Shown here piece after piece: positions 26,257 to 35,383 of a stretch of DNA of 64,000 bases; positions within the stretch are counted from its first letter, which is position 1, and each line of letters starts with the position of its first letter. The translations under genes and the position numbers were made by a program. The stretch lies in contig NZ_CP018016.1 of NCBI RefSeq assembly GCF_000280495.2, positions 1,984,001 to 2,048,000 of the forward strand. Direction: 5' to 3'. The stretch is from Kosakonia radicincitans DSM 16656 (lineage in GTDB: Bacteria; Pseudomonadota; Gammaproteobacteria; Enterobacterales; Enterobacteriaceae). The notes beneath the pieces are model-generated. The model was not told where the DNA came from. It searched no databases and was given only the letters and a program-made list of their open reading frames with translations.

Positions 26257-27024
26257 TTAAACCATACCCGGTGAGCAGACGTTTATACCTGCATTAATGA
26301 GCGCCATTTTTACCGAGCTGATAATTTCCAGTGCGCCGGGCGTATCACTGTGGATACAAATAGAATCGAAACGAATCGGGATGGTATTGCCGGTAACGGT
26401 TTTGACTTTCCCCTCCAGACAGGCCATTAACACTTTCTCGGTGATCGCCTGCACATTAAGACGCCCGGTAGTGCGGGTGAAGACAATAAGCCCTTGATCG
26501 TCATACTCTCTGTCGGCGTAAAACTCGGTGACGACCGGATGCTCCAGCCGCTGTGCTGCCTGCCAGACGGCGGAACCCGCCATGCAGTAAAGATAGAGGC
26601 TGGCGTCGAGTTGATGCAGGGTGGCAACAAAACATTGCGCTGCCGTTTCATCCCGCGCCAGGTGCATATATAACGCGCCGTGCGGTTTAATATGCTGCAA
26701 TGGCAAGGAGTATAAACGTGCGAATTCCCGCAATGCACCCAGTTGGTAAATAATGTCGTTAACCAGTTCGTCCATCGGAATAGATAAATGGCGGCGACCA
26801 AATCCTTGTAAATCATTAAATCCCGGATGTGCGCCAATGGCCACACCATTTTTTCTGGCCGACTCGACGGTTTTTCGCATAATATTTGGATCGCCAGCGT
26901 GAAACCCGGTGGCAATATTGGCGGAGCTTATTATCGTCATAAGCTCATTATCAACATTATCGCCAATTATCCATGAGCCAAAACTTTCTCCTATATCGGA
27001 GTTGATATCGACCGTTTTCATCAT
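26257..27024 (-). CDS. pxpA: 5-oxoprolinase subunit PxpA (LamB/YcsF family)
   Basis: The 255-residue protein has the LamB/YcsF signatures VDINSDIGESFG, ANIATGFHAGDPNIM, GVAIGAHPGFNDLQGFGRR and HIKPHGALYMHLA, and the late CIHSDTPGA motif. It forms the metal-dependent partner of PxpBC in cleavage of 5-oxoproline. It is the first gene of the operon and divergent from a LysR regulator. Confidence 0.93.
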   Translation of the reverse strand: MMKTVDINSDIGESFGSWIIGDNVDNELMTIISSANIATGFHAGDPNIMRKTVESARKNGVAIGAHPGFNDLQGFGRRHLSIPMDELVNDIIYQLGALREFARLYSLPLQHIKPHGALYMHLARDETAAQCFVATLHQLDASLYLYCMAGSAVWQAAQRLEHPVVTEFYADREYDDQGLIVFTRTTGRLNVQAITEKVLMACLEGKVKTVTGNTIPIRFDSICIHSDTPGALEIISSVKMALINAGINVCSPGMV

Positions 27025-27165
27025 AATAATTTCTTATTTACGCTTGGGGGTGTTAATTCACTATATGAAGATTTATTTGTATCCGAAAAGTATTATTTTT
27101 AGATAGTCTGATATCAGAAAAACAGAACGCTCATCGGCAAACCTTAAATAAAAAGAGAGACAGAG

Positions 27166-28083
27166 ATGCTGACATTACGCCAGGTTCGTTATTTTGTTGC
27201 CACCGCCGAAATGGGGCAGATCTCGCTGGCGGCCGTGCATCTCAATATTTCGCAGTCGGCGGTCACCGGGGCGATTCAGGAACTGGAGCAGCTATTGGGC
27301 AAAAAGCTGTTTACCCGCTCGGTGCACGGCATGATGCTGACCGACTACGGGAACCATTTTCTTAACCATGCCTATACCGTGTTACAGACCGTGGATAATG
27401 CCGTGCGTAGTATGCCGGTTAATGACACGGGTGTGCGAGGCACGCTACGCCTGGCGGCAAGTTACACGGTGATAGGCTATTTTCTGCCGTTCCATCTGCA
27501 ACGGCTGGCGCAGGATTACCCGCACATTGATATCCAGTTGTTTGAGTATGAGCGACAGGATATTGAACAAGGATTGGTTGACCAGACGCTGGATATGGCA
27601 CTGGTGCTGACTGGCAATTTACGCCATCAGTCGATTTATGCCGAAACCCTGTTTAATTCTACGCGCCGCTTGTGGTTGCCATCACGGCATCCGTTATGTG
27701 AAAAATCGCACGTGACGCTGGAGGATGTGGCCGGGGAACCTTTCATTATGCTCACGGTGGATGAAGCTGCAGACAGTGCCATGCGCTACTGGGAAGAAGC
27801 CGGAGCCAGCCCGAGCGTTATCCTGCGCACCAGTTCGGTCGAGGCGGTGCGCAGCATGGTGGCGAATGGTTCGGGGATTGCTATCTTATCGGACCTGGTT
27901 TATCGCCCGTGGTCGCTGGAAGGGCGGCGCATTGAGACCCGTTCGCTGGTGAACCATGTGCACCCGATGAGCGTCGGCCTGGCATGGCGTCATGACGCCC
28001 ACTTCACCCCGGCGATGGCGGCGCTGCGCGAGTATTTCCGCAGCGCATTCGTGACGCAGCAAATCAATATGGTGCGACGTTAA
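27166..28083 (+). CDS. LysR-family regulator of the pxp/acc operon
   Basis: A 305-residue LysR protein with N-terminal helix-turn-helix (ATAEMGQISLAAVHLNISQSAVTGAIQELEQLLGKKLFTR) and a periplasmic-binding-like effector domain. A GAGAGACAGAG site precedes the ATG. It is divergent from pxpA across 141 bases, the usual layout for a LysR activator and its target operon; the effector might be 5-oxoproline or another cyclic amide. Confidence 0.85.
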   Translation: MLTLRQVRYFVATAEMGQISLAAVHLNISQSAVTGAIQELEQLLGKKLFTRSVHGMMLTDYGNHFLNHAYTVLQTVDNAVRSMPVNDTGVRGTLRLAASYTVIGYFLPFHLQRLAQDYPHIDIQLFEYERQDIEQGLVDQTLDMALVLTGNLRHQSIYAETLFNSTRRLWLPSRHPLCEKSHVTLEDVAGEPFIMLTVDEAADSAMRYWEEAGASPSVILRTSSVEAVRSMVANGSGIAILSDLVYRPWSLEGRRIETRSLVNHVHPMSVGLAWRHDAHFTPAMAALREYFRSAFVTQQINMVRR

Positions 28084-28229
28084 CACCTCTCTGCGCCCGA
28101 CGTGAGTAAACGTTTCGCTACTTAATAACCAAAAATTTTGGCATTTGAGAAATGGACAAGACTGGAGCGCCCCGAGCCCGTAGACCAATCTGCCCTGTAG
28201 TTTGAGCACTGAAGAAGTCTATGGGCACA

Positions 28230-28490
28230 CCGCGTTTTACTCCTGAATTAAGGAAGAGGCTGTTCGCCAGATAATTGAACGTAGTTATTCCGTGGCTGAA
28301 AATGCGTTGCTGTCGGGCATCAGCCAGCGACACAACAGGGTAAGCACCTAAGCCAGGACGGGATGCTTTACCGTTGATACGGAAAGACGTGAACTGTCTG
28401 GCTGGACACGCAGATACAGACCAATCAGAGGCTTTACAAGGTTTACGAGAGGGTTTGAGGGTGCGGATTTTCGTGTCGTTAAGGGGGCAT
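28230..28490 (-). pseudogene. P4-type integrase N-terminal remnant, copy 2
   Basis: From about 28,483 to 28,304 the minus strand reads LNDTKIRTLKPSRKPCKASD, then a diverged stretch, then INGKASRPGLGAYPVVSLADARQQR. This is the P4-integrase N-terminal arm-binding domain pattern (SDTKIR.LKP..., LGAYP.VSLADAR). The catalytic domain is absent. It lies directly beyond the 3' end of tRNA-Asn copy 2 on the same strand, as an integrase of an island attached there would. Confidence 0.75.
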
Positions 28491-28652
28491 TTGGCGGTCA
28501 CTCCATAATCGAACTGAAATGACCCAGAACAGACCACCAAATTTTTCCGATGCAGAGGGTAAAATCAAAATGCATCGGGGAGAGTTTTCACGCTGGCTTT
28601 TTGAATCTGCATTTAAGATAGCGATTCGCGAAGATGCATGAGAACTGAAAGA

Positions 28653-28728
28653 TGGCTCCTCTGACTGGACTCGAACCAGTGACATACGGATTAACAGTCC
28701 GCCGTTCTACCGACTGAACTACAGAGGA
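28653..28728 (-). tRNA. tRNA-Asn (GTT), copy 2
   Basis: Same 76-base sequence as copy 1, on the minus strand, with encoded CCA. The 16 bases before its 5' end (GCCCCGTTCACACGAT) are also identical in all three copies. Confidence 0.97.
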
Positions 28729-28746
28729 ATCGTGTGAACGGGGCGC

Positions 28747-28775
28747 ATATTATCGGTCACGCCCGGGCTTGTCAA
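28747..28775 (-). promoter_or_regulatory. Sigma-70 promoter of tRNA-Asn copy 2
   Basis: On the minus strand TTGACA (28,775-28,770), 17 bases and TAATAT (28,752-28,747), followed by a GC-rich discriminator. Confidence 0.85.
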
Positions 28776-28853
28776 AGGGTGGATCGCCTGAGCGCGATCG
28801 TTTGCTGACAATTTCGGCAACCTGCGCGTGCGCCAGCTCAATAAGCCAGCATT

Positions 28854-28870
28854 TGCACTATAATGGTGCA
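28854..28870 (+). promoter_or_regulatory. NtrC-binding site upstream of nac
   Basis: TGCACTATAATGGTGCA fits the NtrC inverted repeat TGCACC-N5-GGTGCA with one mismatch. It is centred about 150 bases before the expected start of nac transcription, a normal enhancer distance. Confidence 0.85.
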
Positions 28871-28986
28871 AAATACCCCTAATGGGGCAGATCTCAAACT
28901 GTTGTTTCAGTGATAATACCCTGCGTTGTAATTAGAAACTCTTATTATCCAGCCTGTTAAGCGTTAATTAATTCCTTAACTAAAAC

Positions 28987-29002
28987 TGGCAAGCATATTG
29001 CA
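28987..29002 (+). promoter_or_regulatory. Sigma-54 promoter of nac
   Basis: TGGCAAGCATATTGCA matches the -24/-12 consensus TGGCACG-N4-TTGCW with the invariant GG and GC correctly spaced. Together with the NtrC site it indicates induction under nitrogen limitation. Confidence 0.85.
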
Positions 29003-29059
29003 ACTCCTCCGACATCATAACAACCGGCGTTGGCATTGGTATCCCTTACAGGAGGCAAA

Positions 29060-29977
29060 ATGAACTTAAGACGACTGAAATACTTCGTAAAAATCGTCGA
29101 TATTGGAAGCCTGACTCAGGCAGCCGAAGTATTGCATATTGCGCAGCCCGCGCTGAGTCAGCAAGTCGCCACTCTGGAAGGTGAGCTGGATCAGCAGTTG
29201 TTGATCCGTACTAAACGAGGCGTAACGCCGACGGAAGCAGGCAAGATTCTCTATACCCATGCGCGCATGATTTTGCGTCAGTGCGAACAGGCTCAACTGG
29301 CGGTGAACAACGTCGGCCAGTGTTTGCGCGGCCAGGTGTCTATCGGTCTTGCGCCGGGCACGGCAGCGTCTTCAGTCACCATGCCATTATTACAGGCGGT
29401 GCGTACCGAGCTGCCTGAAGTGGCGGTCTATCTGCATGAAAATAGCGGCGCGGTGCTGAATGATAAACTACTGAGTGGTCAACTGGATATGGCGGTGCTG
29501 TATGAGCGCGCACCGGGGGCGGGAATCAATAGCCTGCCGCTGCTGAAAGAAGACCTCTATCTGGTTGGTACTCGTGATTGTCCGGGGCAGAGCGTGGATT
29601 TAACTGCGGTCGCTGAAATGAATCTGTTCCTCCCGCGTGACTATAGCGCTGTACGTCTGCGTGTGGACGAAGCGTTCTCTCTGCGTCGCCTGACGGCAAA
29701 AATCATTGGTGAAATCGAATCCATTGCCACGCTGACCGCAGCAATCGCCAGCGGAATGGGTGTTACTGTATTGCCGGAATCAGCCGCGCGTTCGCTGTGC
29801 AGCGCAACTAACGGCTGGATGGCGCGTATTACCACACCATCTATGAACCTGCCGCTGTCGCTGAATGTTTCAGCTCGCGGTTCGTTGTCACCACAAGCAC
29901 AGGCGGTAAAAGATATTTTAATGTCTTTAGTCAGCCGCCCGGCCATGGAAAGCCATGAGTTGCAGTTGGTGAGCTAG
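29060..29977 (+). CDS. nac: Nitrogen assimilation regulator Nac (LysR family)
   Basis: The 305-residue protein opens MNLRRLKYFVKIVDIGSLTQ with the LysR helix-turn-helix AAEVLHIAQPALSQQVATLEGEL. It is colinear with Klebsiella and E. coli Nac. Nac couples sigma-54 nitrogen control to sigma-70 promoters (hut, put, ure, gdhA, asnC). AGGAGG precedes the ATG at 29,060; the upstream frame start at 29,030 is not needed. The NtrC and sigma-54 sites are in the leader, and cbl follows. Confidence 0.96.
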   Translation: MNLRRLKYFVKIVDIGSLTQAAEVLHIAQPALSQQVATLEGELDQQLLIRTKRGVTPTEAGKILYTHARMILRQCEQAQLAVNNVGQCLRGQVSIGLAPGTAASSVTMPLLQAVRTELPEVAVYLHENSGAVLNDKLLSGQLDMAVLYERAPGAGINSLPLLKEDLYLVGTRDCPGQSVDLTAVAEMNLFLPRDYSAVRLRVDEAFSLRRLTAKIIGEIESIATLTAAIASGMGVTVLPESAARSLCSATNGWMARITTPSMNLPLSLNVSARGSLSPQAQAVKDILMSLVSRPAMESHELQLVS

Positions 29978-30078
29978 TGATTATTCCTTAATGGAATAAG
30001 ATGCTGGTTTTTATTATTTGTTCTGCCAGGCCACAGACTTTAACAATAGCATCATGTCTGATTGGCCTGGAGGAAAGG

Positions 30079-31029
30079 GTGAATTTCCAGCAATTAAAAA
30101 TAATCCGCGAGGCGGCGCGGCGGGATTACAACCTGACCGAAGTCGCCAACATGCTTTACACTTCGCAGTCAGGTGTCAGCCGTCATATCCGCGAGCTTGA
30201 AGAAGAGCTGGGGATTGAGATTTTCATCCGCCGTGGCAAACGGCTGCTGGGAATGACTGAACCGGGTAAAGCACTGCTGGTGATTGCCGAGCGCATCCTC
30301 AATGAGGCGAGCAACGTTCGTCGGCTCGCCGATCTCTTCACCAATGACACTTCCGGCGTGTTAACTATCGCCACCACGCATACGCAGGCGCGTTACAGCT
30401 TGCCGTCGGTGATCAAAGCGTTCCGCGCGCTATTCCCGGAAGTCCGCCTGGAGTTGATTCAGGGAACGCCGCAGGAAATCGAGTCGCTGTTGCATAACGG
30501 CGGAGCGGATATCGGTATCGCCAGTGAACGCTTAAGCAACGACAGTTCGCTGGCGGCTTTCCCGTGGTTCCGCTGGCATCACAGCTTACTGGTTCCGCAG
30601 GATCACCCGTTGGTGCAGTGCTCACCGCTGACGCTGGAAGATATCAGCCGCTGGCCGTTGATTACCTACCGGCAGGGGATCACCGGGCGTTCACGTATCG
30701 ATGAAGCGTTTGGCCGCAAGGGGTTAATCCCTGATGTGGTGCTCAGCGCGCAGGACTCGGACGTGATTAAAACCTATGTTGAACTGGGGCTGGGTGTCGG
30801 GCTGGTGGCAGAACAATCGAGCGGCGAGAACGAAGAGGGCAAGCTGGTGCGGCTGGATACGCAGCATCTGTTTGACGCCAACACCGTGTGGCTGGGGCTG
30901 AAACGCGGTCAGCTACAGCGCAATTACGTGTGGCGGTTTATCGAACTGTGTAATGCCGGGTTATCCGTAGACGATATTAAACGTCAGGTAATGGAGCCGG
31001 ATGAAGCGGTGATTGATTACCAGATTTAA
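30079..31029 (+). CDS. cbl: Sulfur/nitrogen regulator Cbl (LysR family)
   Basis: The 316-residue protein starting NFQQLKIIREAARRDYNLTEVANMLYTSQSGVSRHI is very close to E. coli Cbl. It carries TTHTQARYSLPSVIKAF and ITYRQGITGRSRIDEAF in the effector domain. Cbl activates tau and ssu genes for organosulfur use and is repressed by sulfate derivatives. The start is a GTG at 30,079 after GGAGGAAAGG, following nac by 101 bases as in E. coli. Confidence 0.95.
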   Translation: MNFQQLKIIREAARRDYNLTEVANMLYTSQSGVSRHIRELEEELGIEIFIRRGKRLLGMTEPGKALLVIAERILNEASNVRRLADLFTNDTSGVLTIATTHTQARYSLPSVIKAFRALFPEVRLELIQGTPQEIESLLHNGGADIGIASERLSNDSSLAAFPWFRWHHSLLVPQDHPLVQCSPLTLEDISRWPLITYRQGITGRSRIDEAFGRKGLIPDVVLSAQDSDVIKTYVELGLGVGLVAEQSSGENEEGKLVRLDTQHLFDANTVWLGLKRGQLQRNYVWRFIELCNAGLSVDDIKRQVMEPDEAVIDYQI

Positions 31030-31283
31030 CATTTTACTTTTTTGGGCAGTCTTATCGGGCTGCCCAGCCTCCAAAGAGACACATTCGTCTTCTCCGTTAT
31101 CTGCTCTCACCAAAATAATATTCGATGCAATTCGTCTTGATCGGGTGATAGCCATTGATATTATCGATGTATTTCCTTGCAAAAATTAACTAAGTATTGC
31201 TTTTTGGGGTAATATATTTCTGAATTTCCCTCAATTATCGAATCGATTCTTCCCATATCGAACTTTTTCGTAAGGAAACGCAA

Positions 31284-32984
31284 ATGAGTGCTCTTTCCCT
31301 CACCATCGAACGCTGGCGTAACATTACTGAACAAACTTATGACTTCTCGTTGCAACATCGCTACCGTTTTAATGAAAATGACGCAGTGATTGACGTTGAA
31401 CCACGTGATGATGCTGTACCTGAAGAATTTTTTTCGCCAAATACTGAGATAGTGTGCCTGACGGGAAAAAATGGCAGTGGGAAGTCTGGTGTAATGGGAA
31501 TTCTTAATTTGTCCGGTATGGTACTAGAACCAGGGTTGAAGGTGGATGATGGGCTTGACGCCGTCAAAAATGCATATATTTATATATTCAAAAGATCGTC
31601 TTACTTGTATGTGGTAAAAGTTCTTCGTGGCTTTATTACGGGGTTATGGCAGGCAAGCCAAAACATAAATGATAATGAGAGCACACAATTGAATTGTGTG
31701 CCAATAAACAGAACTTCAATTGTAAATACTTGGTATTACGCTTCAAATAATCTCCAGTTGAGTTTTTCGGGCAGCAAACTTTCGCGACATGATTTATCTA
31801 TTGCATACCGGCGGCGCAATAAAAGCCATGCAGGGCCGGAGGAGGTTTTTTATTGCTGGCATGCTATGAAGCATCTTGACCTGAAAGACTGGATAACAGC
31901 ACGCGTGTATACGTGGCGTGTGCAAAAATCATGGTATCAAAAGTTTGGTGACATTGAACTGGCGTTACCCTCCAATAATGAATTAAGAAAAAATAGAAGA
32001 TACGTGGCGATCCTTGTTTCGCTACGGGTATTGTGGGCAATTATACGGTCGTATGAGAAAAACGCATTTTTCTGGCGAATGATGAATAAAGAATATCCAG
32101 ATATTAACCACATGATCCCTAATTACAAAGGGATGTTGGAGGCTATTGGAAATGTTCATTCAGAAAGTAGTGCGATGCAACTTTTTAACGAGTTTAGGCC
32201 TTTATGTGAATATTTTTTCTCAGTTACTCCAGAGGGATTTGTATCTTCTTTAGTAGAAATACAACGAAAAAACATCAATAACTATGGAACGGTCTACTAC
32301 CAATTCCCTCAAGAGGAAGATAATCATTTTTTTCTAAGTCGCATCTTATCTGCGATGTCTAGAATAAAAGAGAATGCCAGTGAAAGTCGTTTCACTATTG
32401 ATCCGCCGTTTAGTACGGGTGAATGGAAACTTATTGATCTTTATGCCACGTTACAGCGAAAAGCTAATGAGGCGAAAACCAAAGATAACCACGTACAATT
32501 ATTGTTGGACGAACCAGATTCAGATTTACATCCGGATCTACAAACACGCTTGATTAATACGATACTTAATCTACTCTCCGATTCCTCGAAATGCCGTTTT
32601 CAGTTAATTATCTCCAGTCATAATCCAATTGTAGTTTCCGATTTGCCTTCTGCTAGCGTAATCCCGGTTGATCCTTCCTCTTCCGTCTTAGGAAAAACCT
32701 TTGGCAGTAATATTTATGATCTGTATAAACACCGATTTTTTGTTGAGCGATCGGCTGGGGAATTTGCCAGCAATAAAATACGATCGGCGCTAAAAGACGA
32801 TGGGATTGATGAAAAAACGCTACGTTTTTTAATTGCTGAGGCGGGGGAACCTTTGTTAGTTCGGGCCCTACAACGAAGGCTCGGAGATGCCAACCGGATC
32901 GCAAATCGTGATATTGAGCAGTTTGTTGCTCAATTAACGGAAGAGCAGCGCGAAGTGCTGAAGGGGAAACTCAATGAGGAATGA
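31284..32984 (+). CDS. Septu-like AAA ATPase (PtuA-type)
   Basis: A 566-residue SMC/RecF-like ATPase with Walker A CLTGKNGSGKSGVMGILN (about residues 57-74), a signature-like FSTGEWKLIDLYATLQRKA, Walker B VQLLLDEPDSDLHPDLQTRL and a switch His in LIISSHNPIVVSDL. The next gene is an HNH nuclease overlapping by 11 bases. This pairing is the hallmark of Septu (PtuA/PtuB) anti-phage systems, where the ATPase senses infection and the nuclease cleaves nucleic acid. The lower GC than cbl and shiA supports transfer into this site. Related AAA/HNH pairs also occur in some retrons; no reverse transcriptase is present here. Confidence 0.72.
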   Translation: MSALSLTIERWRNITEQTYDFSLQHRYRFNENDAVIDVEPRDDAVPEEFFSPNTEIVCLTGKNGSGKSGVMGILNLSGMVLEPGLKVDDGLDAVKNAYIYIFKRSSYLYVVKVLRGFITGLWQASQNINDNESTQLNCVPINRTSIVNTWYYASNNLQLSFSGSKLSRHDLSIAYRRRNKSHAGPEEVFYCWHAMKHLDLKDWITARVYTWRVQKSWYQKFGDIELALPSNNELRKNRRYVAILVSLRVLWAIIRSYEKNAFFWRMMNKEYPDINHMIPNYKGMLEAIGNVHSESSAMQLFNEFRPLCEYFFSVTPEGFVSSLVEIQRKNINNYGTVYYQFPQEEDNHFFLSRILSAMSRIKENASESRFTIDPPFSTGEWKLIDLYATLQRKANEAKTKDNHVQLLLDEPDSDLHPDLQTRLINTILNLLSDSSKCRFQLIISSHNPIVVSDLPSASVIPVDPSSSVLGKTFGSNIYDLYKHRFFVERSAGEFASNKIRSALKDDGIDEKTLRFLIAEAGEPLLVRALQRRLGDANRIANRDIEQFVAQLTEEQREVLKGKLNEE

Positions 32985-33993
32985 TACCGCTTTTTTTGAA
33001 TGGTGTGTAAGAGTACATTATTTCAACAAATTTAACATTTCTCCAGGTAGTGACAGAGATTTACGTGCAGCTATTATTTCTATTTTTTTTGGCGGAAGAG
33101 CGAGCGATTATAATCAGTTTAATACTGAAATCTCTTCGTTGAACACTAGCGTAGCGGCACTCACAAAAATTGATAAGTTACGTCTTGTTTTGAATAAGCC
33201 AGTATCTGCCCTCGTTAAAGCTGCATTTATCAGCACCCCCTGGCAAAGGAACAGATTAAACGCACAAAGCGTTCTTTTCGCAAACGCATTACGTAATCTT
33301 ACTGCTGGGCAAAGGAATAGTTTTGATAAATGGATGGAGGATAATTACACTCGGTTTCGCAAGTCGGTATCTGCCCCACGTTTTGCCATGTCCTTAAATA
33401 CTGCGGTATGTCCTTATTGTGATAAAGCATTTCTGGATGTGGGAAAGCAGTTTTACGGTGAACTCGATCATTATCTGGATAAGTCTACACATAGTTATTA
33501 TGCACTGAATATATATAATTTTATGCCGGTGTGTGGCGTTTGCAATAGAAAGAAGAGTAAAGCCAAATTACATCATTTTAATCCGGCCAGTGATAATTTG
33601 AACTCAGTTTTTCAGTTCTTTCTATCGGATAAGGATAAATATGAAGCTTTGGTAAATTATCAAACAGAAAATATAAAAATTAAGCAGCGTGCGCTTCCGG
33701 GGAAAGGCGACCATTTAACCGAACTCAATAAGAGGTTTGCACTTGACGATCGTTATGAAAACATGACGGCTGTTGTGGATTACTTGGCTCAGCTTAAACG
33801 AATTTATTCCCCTGAATGGATATCCGTATTGCACACTACTTACGGAATTACTCTATCTATGGAACAAATTAAGCAATTACTGCTAGGGCAATTCAGTTTT
33901 CGTAATCCGGCAATCCGGTTGCAACCTTTAACTAAACTGATTGACGATCTTGTACGGGAGTTGAATATATTTAATGATGATCCAGCCCCCTGA
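32974..33993 (+). CDS. HNH endonuclease partner (PtuB-type)
   Basis: The 339-residue protein has a zinc-stabilised HNH core in the centre: CPYC (about residues 146-149), ELDHYLDKS, NFMPVCGVCNRKKSKAK and LHHFNPAS. The two CxxC pairs bind zinc and the DH and later HH/N form the catalytic site. An N-terminal helical region and a C-terminal ~130-residue region flank it. It begins inside the ATPase gene, indicating tight coupling. I infer it is the toxic effector of the pair. Confidence 0.75.
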   Translation: MRNDTAFFEWCVRVHYFNKFNISPGSDRDLRAAIISIFFGGRASDYNQFNTEISSLNTSVAALTKIDKLRLVLNKPVSALVKAAFISTPWQRNRLNAQSVLFANALRNLTAGQRNSFDKWMEDNYTRFRKSVSAPRFAMSLNTAVCPYCDKAFLDVGKQFYGELDHYLDKSTHSYYALNIYNFMPVCGVCNRKKSKAKLHHFNPASDNLNSVFQFFLSDKDKYEALVNYQTENIKIKQRALPGKGDHLTELNKRFALDDRYENMTAVVDYLAQLKRIYSPEWISVLHTTYGITLSMEQIKQLLLGQFSFRNPAIRLQPLTKLIDDLVRELNIFNDDPAP

Positions 33994-34004
33994 TTACATC
34001 AGGG

Positions 34005-34036
34005 AGAATAATGCCAGTAGGGGCTGGCATTATTCT
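34005..34036. repeat. 13-base perfect inverted repeat after the defence pair
   Basis: AGAATAATGCCAG (34,005-34,017) and CTGGCATTATTCT (34,024-34,036) flank TAGGGG. It lies between convergent gene ends. No T-run follows on either strand, so it may stabilise mRNA ends or act as a rho-assisted stop. Confidence 0.65.
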
Positions 34037-34054
34037 GGTGAAAGATGGAGGACT

Positions 34055-35383
34055 TTAGGGCTGATGCTCCGACAATGATGCTTTCATTAACATCGCGGTT
34101 AGCGCCGAAAGCAGGCAACCTGCCGTCAGGTATATCGCCACCGAATGCCACTCGCCGCCGGAGAATGTTACCAGCGCGGCCGCGATAAATGGCGTAAAGC
34201 CGCCGCCCACCACGCTTGCAACCTGATAGCCCACTCCCGCGCCGCTGTAGCGGTATCCTGCACCGAACATTTCAGTGAACATTGGCTGCTGTACGCAAAC
34301 CACCATATCGTGGGCGATATTCGCCAGCATCAGTGAAAAGAACACTACGCCGAAAATCGAACGTGCTTCCAGCGCCATAAAGAACGGGAACGCGCTCAGT
34401 GCGCCGAGTAACGCGCCGGTAATATAGATGCGGCGACGCCCGTAACGATCCGCCAGCAACGCGAACAGTGGGATTGTCAGACAACTGATTCCGCCGACCA
34501 GCAGACCGATATTTAAAAACAGCTCGCGCGGCAGACCGAGGTTTTGCGTGGAGTAGTTCAGTGCGAAAGCGGTCACGATATACATGGTCAGCAGCTCGCA
34601 CAGGCGCAGGGCGATAATCTTCAAAAACGCGCCCGGATGACGAACCAGCGCTTCAAATACCGGCAGCCGTTTTTTCTGCTGTTTTGCGGATTGAGCCTGA
34701 GCCTGTTCAAATTCTCTGGACTCCTCCATGCCGTTACGCACCCACAATGCGCCGAGCACCAGCACAATGCTGAACAGGAAAGGCAGACGCCAGCCCCAAC
34801 TGAGGAATTGTGCATTGCTGGTCATGCTGCTGATCAGCGACACCAGCCCGGTGGAGAGCAGTAAACCAACGCCATATCCCACCTGCACGCCACTGCTGTA
34901 AAACGCTTTTTTGCCTGCGGGTGCACTCTCAACGGCGAGCAACGCCGCGCCGCCCCATTCGCCGCCAACAGCAAAGCCCTGGAGTGCGCGCAGGGTAACC
35001 AGTAACGCGGGTGCCCACCAGCCAATGGTGGCGAACGAAGGCAAAATACCAATGCACGCCGTGGCGATGCCCATCATCCAGACGGTCATCATCAGCATGC
35101 GTTTACGGCCCAGACGATCGCCAAAATGGCCGAAAATGATGCCACCCAGCGGGCGGAATAAAAAGCCGACGCCGAAGGTCGCGAAGGCGGCAAGCGTGCC
35201 CATTGCCGGATCGATCTGGGGGAAAAACTCTTTGTTAAACACCAGCGCCGCAGTAATGCCATAGAGTAAAAAGTCATACCAGTCGACGACCGCACCGGCA
35301 AAGCTACCCCAGGCAGCACGACGGGCACGGTTGAGAGAAGGGGCTTCCTCATCGGGGCGGGTTGTAATGAGCGTGGAATCCAT
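34055..35383 (-). CDS. shiA: Shikimate transporter ShiA (MFS)
   Basis: A 442-residue major facilitator protein nearly colinear with E. coli ShiA: AAWGSFAGAVVDWYDFLLYGITAALVFN, the loop signature GHFGDRLGRKRMLM, RALQGFAVGGEWGGAALLAVE and DMVVCVQQPMFTEMFG. It imports shikimate and dehydroshikimate by proton symport. In E. coli shiA lies next to amn; here it follows the defence pair and is convergent with it. Confidence 0.96.
   Translation of the reverse strand: MDSTLITTRPDEEAPSLNRARRAAWGSFAGAVVDWYDFLLYGITAALVFNKEFFPQIDPAMGTLAAFATFGVGFLFRPLGGIIFGHFGDRLGRKRMLMMTVWMMGIATACIGILPSFATIGWWAPALLVTLRALQGFAVGGEWGGAALLAVESAPAGKKAFYSSGVQVGYGVGLLLSTGLVSLISSMTSNAQFLSWGWRLPFLFSIVLVLGALWVRNGMEESREFEQAQAQSAKQQKKRLPVFEALVRHPGAFLKIIALRLCELLTMYIVTAFALNYSTQNLGLPRELFLNIGLLVGGISCLTIPLFALLADRYGRRRIYITGALLGALSAFPFFMALEARSIFGVVFFSLMLANIAHDMVVCVQQPMFTEMFGAGYRYSGAGVGYQVASVVGGGFTPFIAAALVTFSGGEWHSVAIYLTAGCLLSALTAMLMKASLSEHQP

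Noticed and set aside
31045..31072. GGGCAG...CTGCCC hairpin after cbl considered as terminator
   Set aside because: The short 6-base stem lacks a T-run on the plus strand, so I did not list it as a terminator.
31284..33993. ATPase/HNH pair considered as part of a retron
   Set aside because: No reverse transcriptase or msr/msd-like structure is visible on either side.
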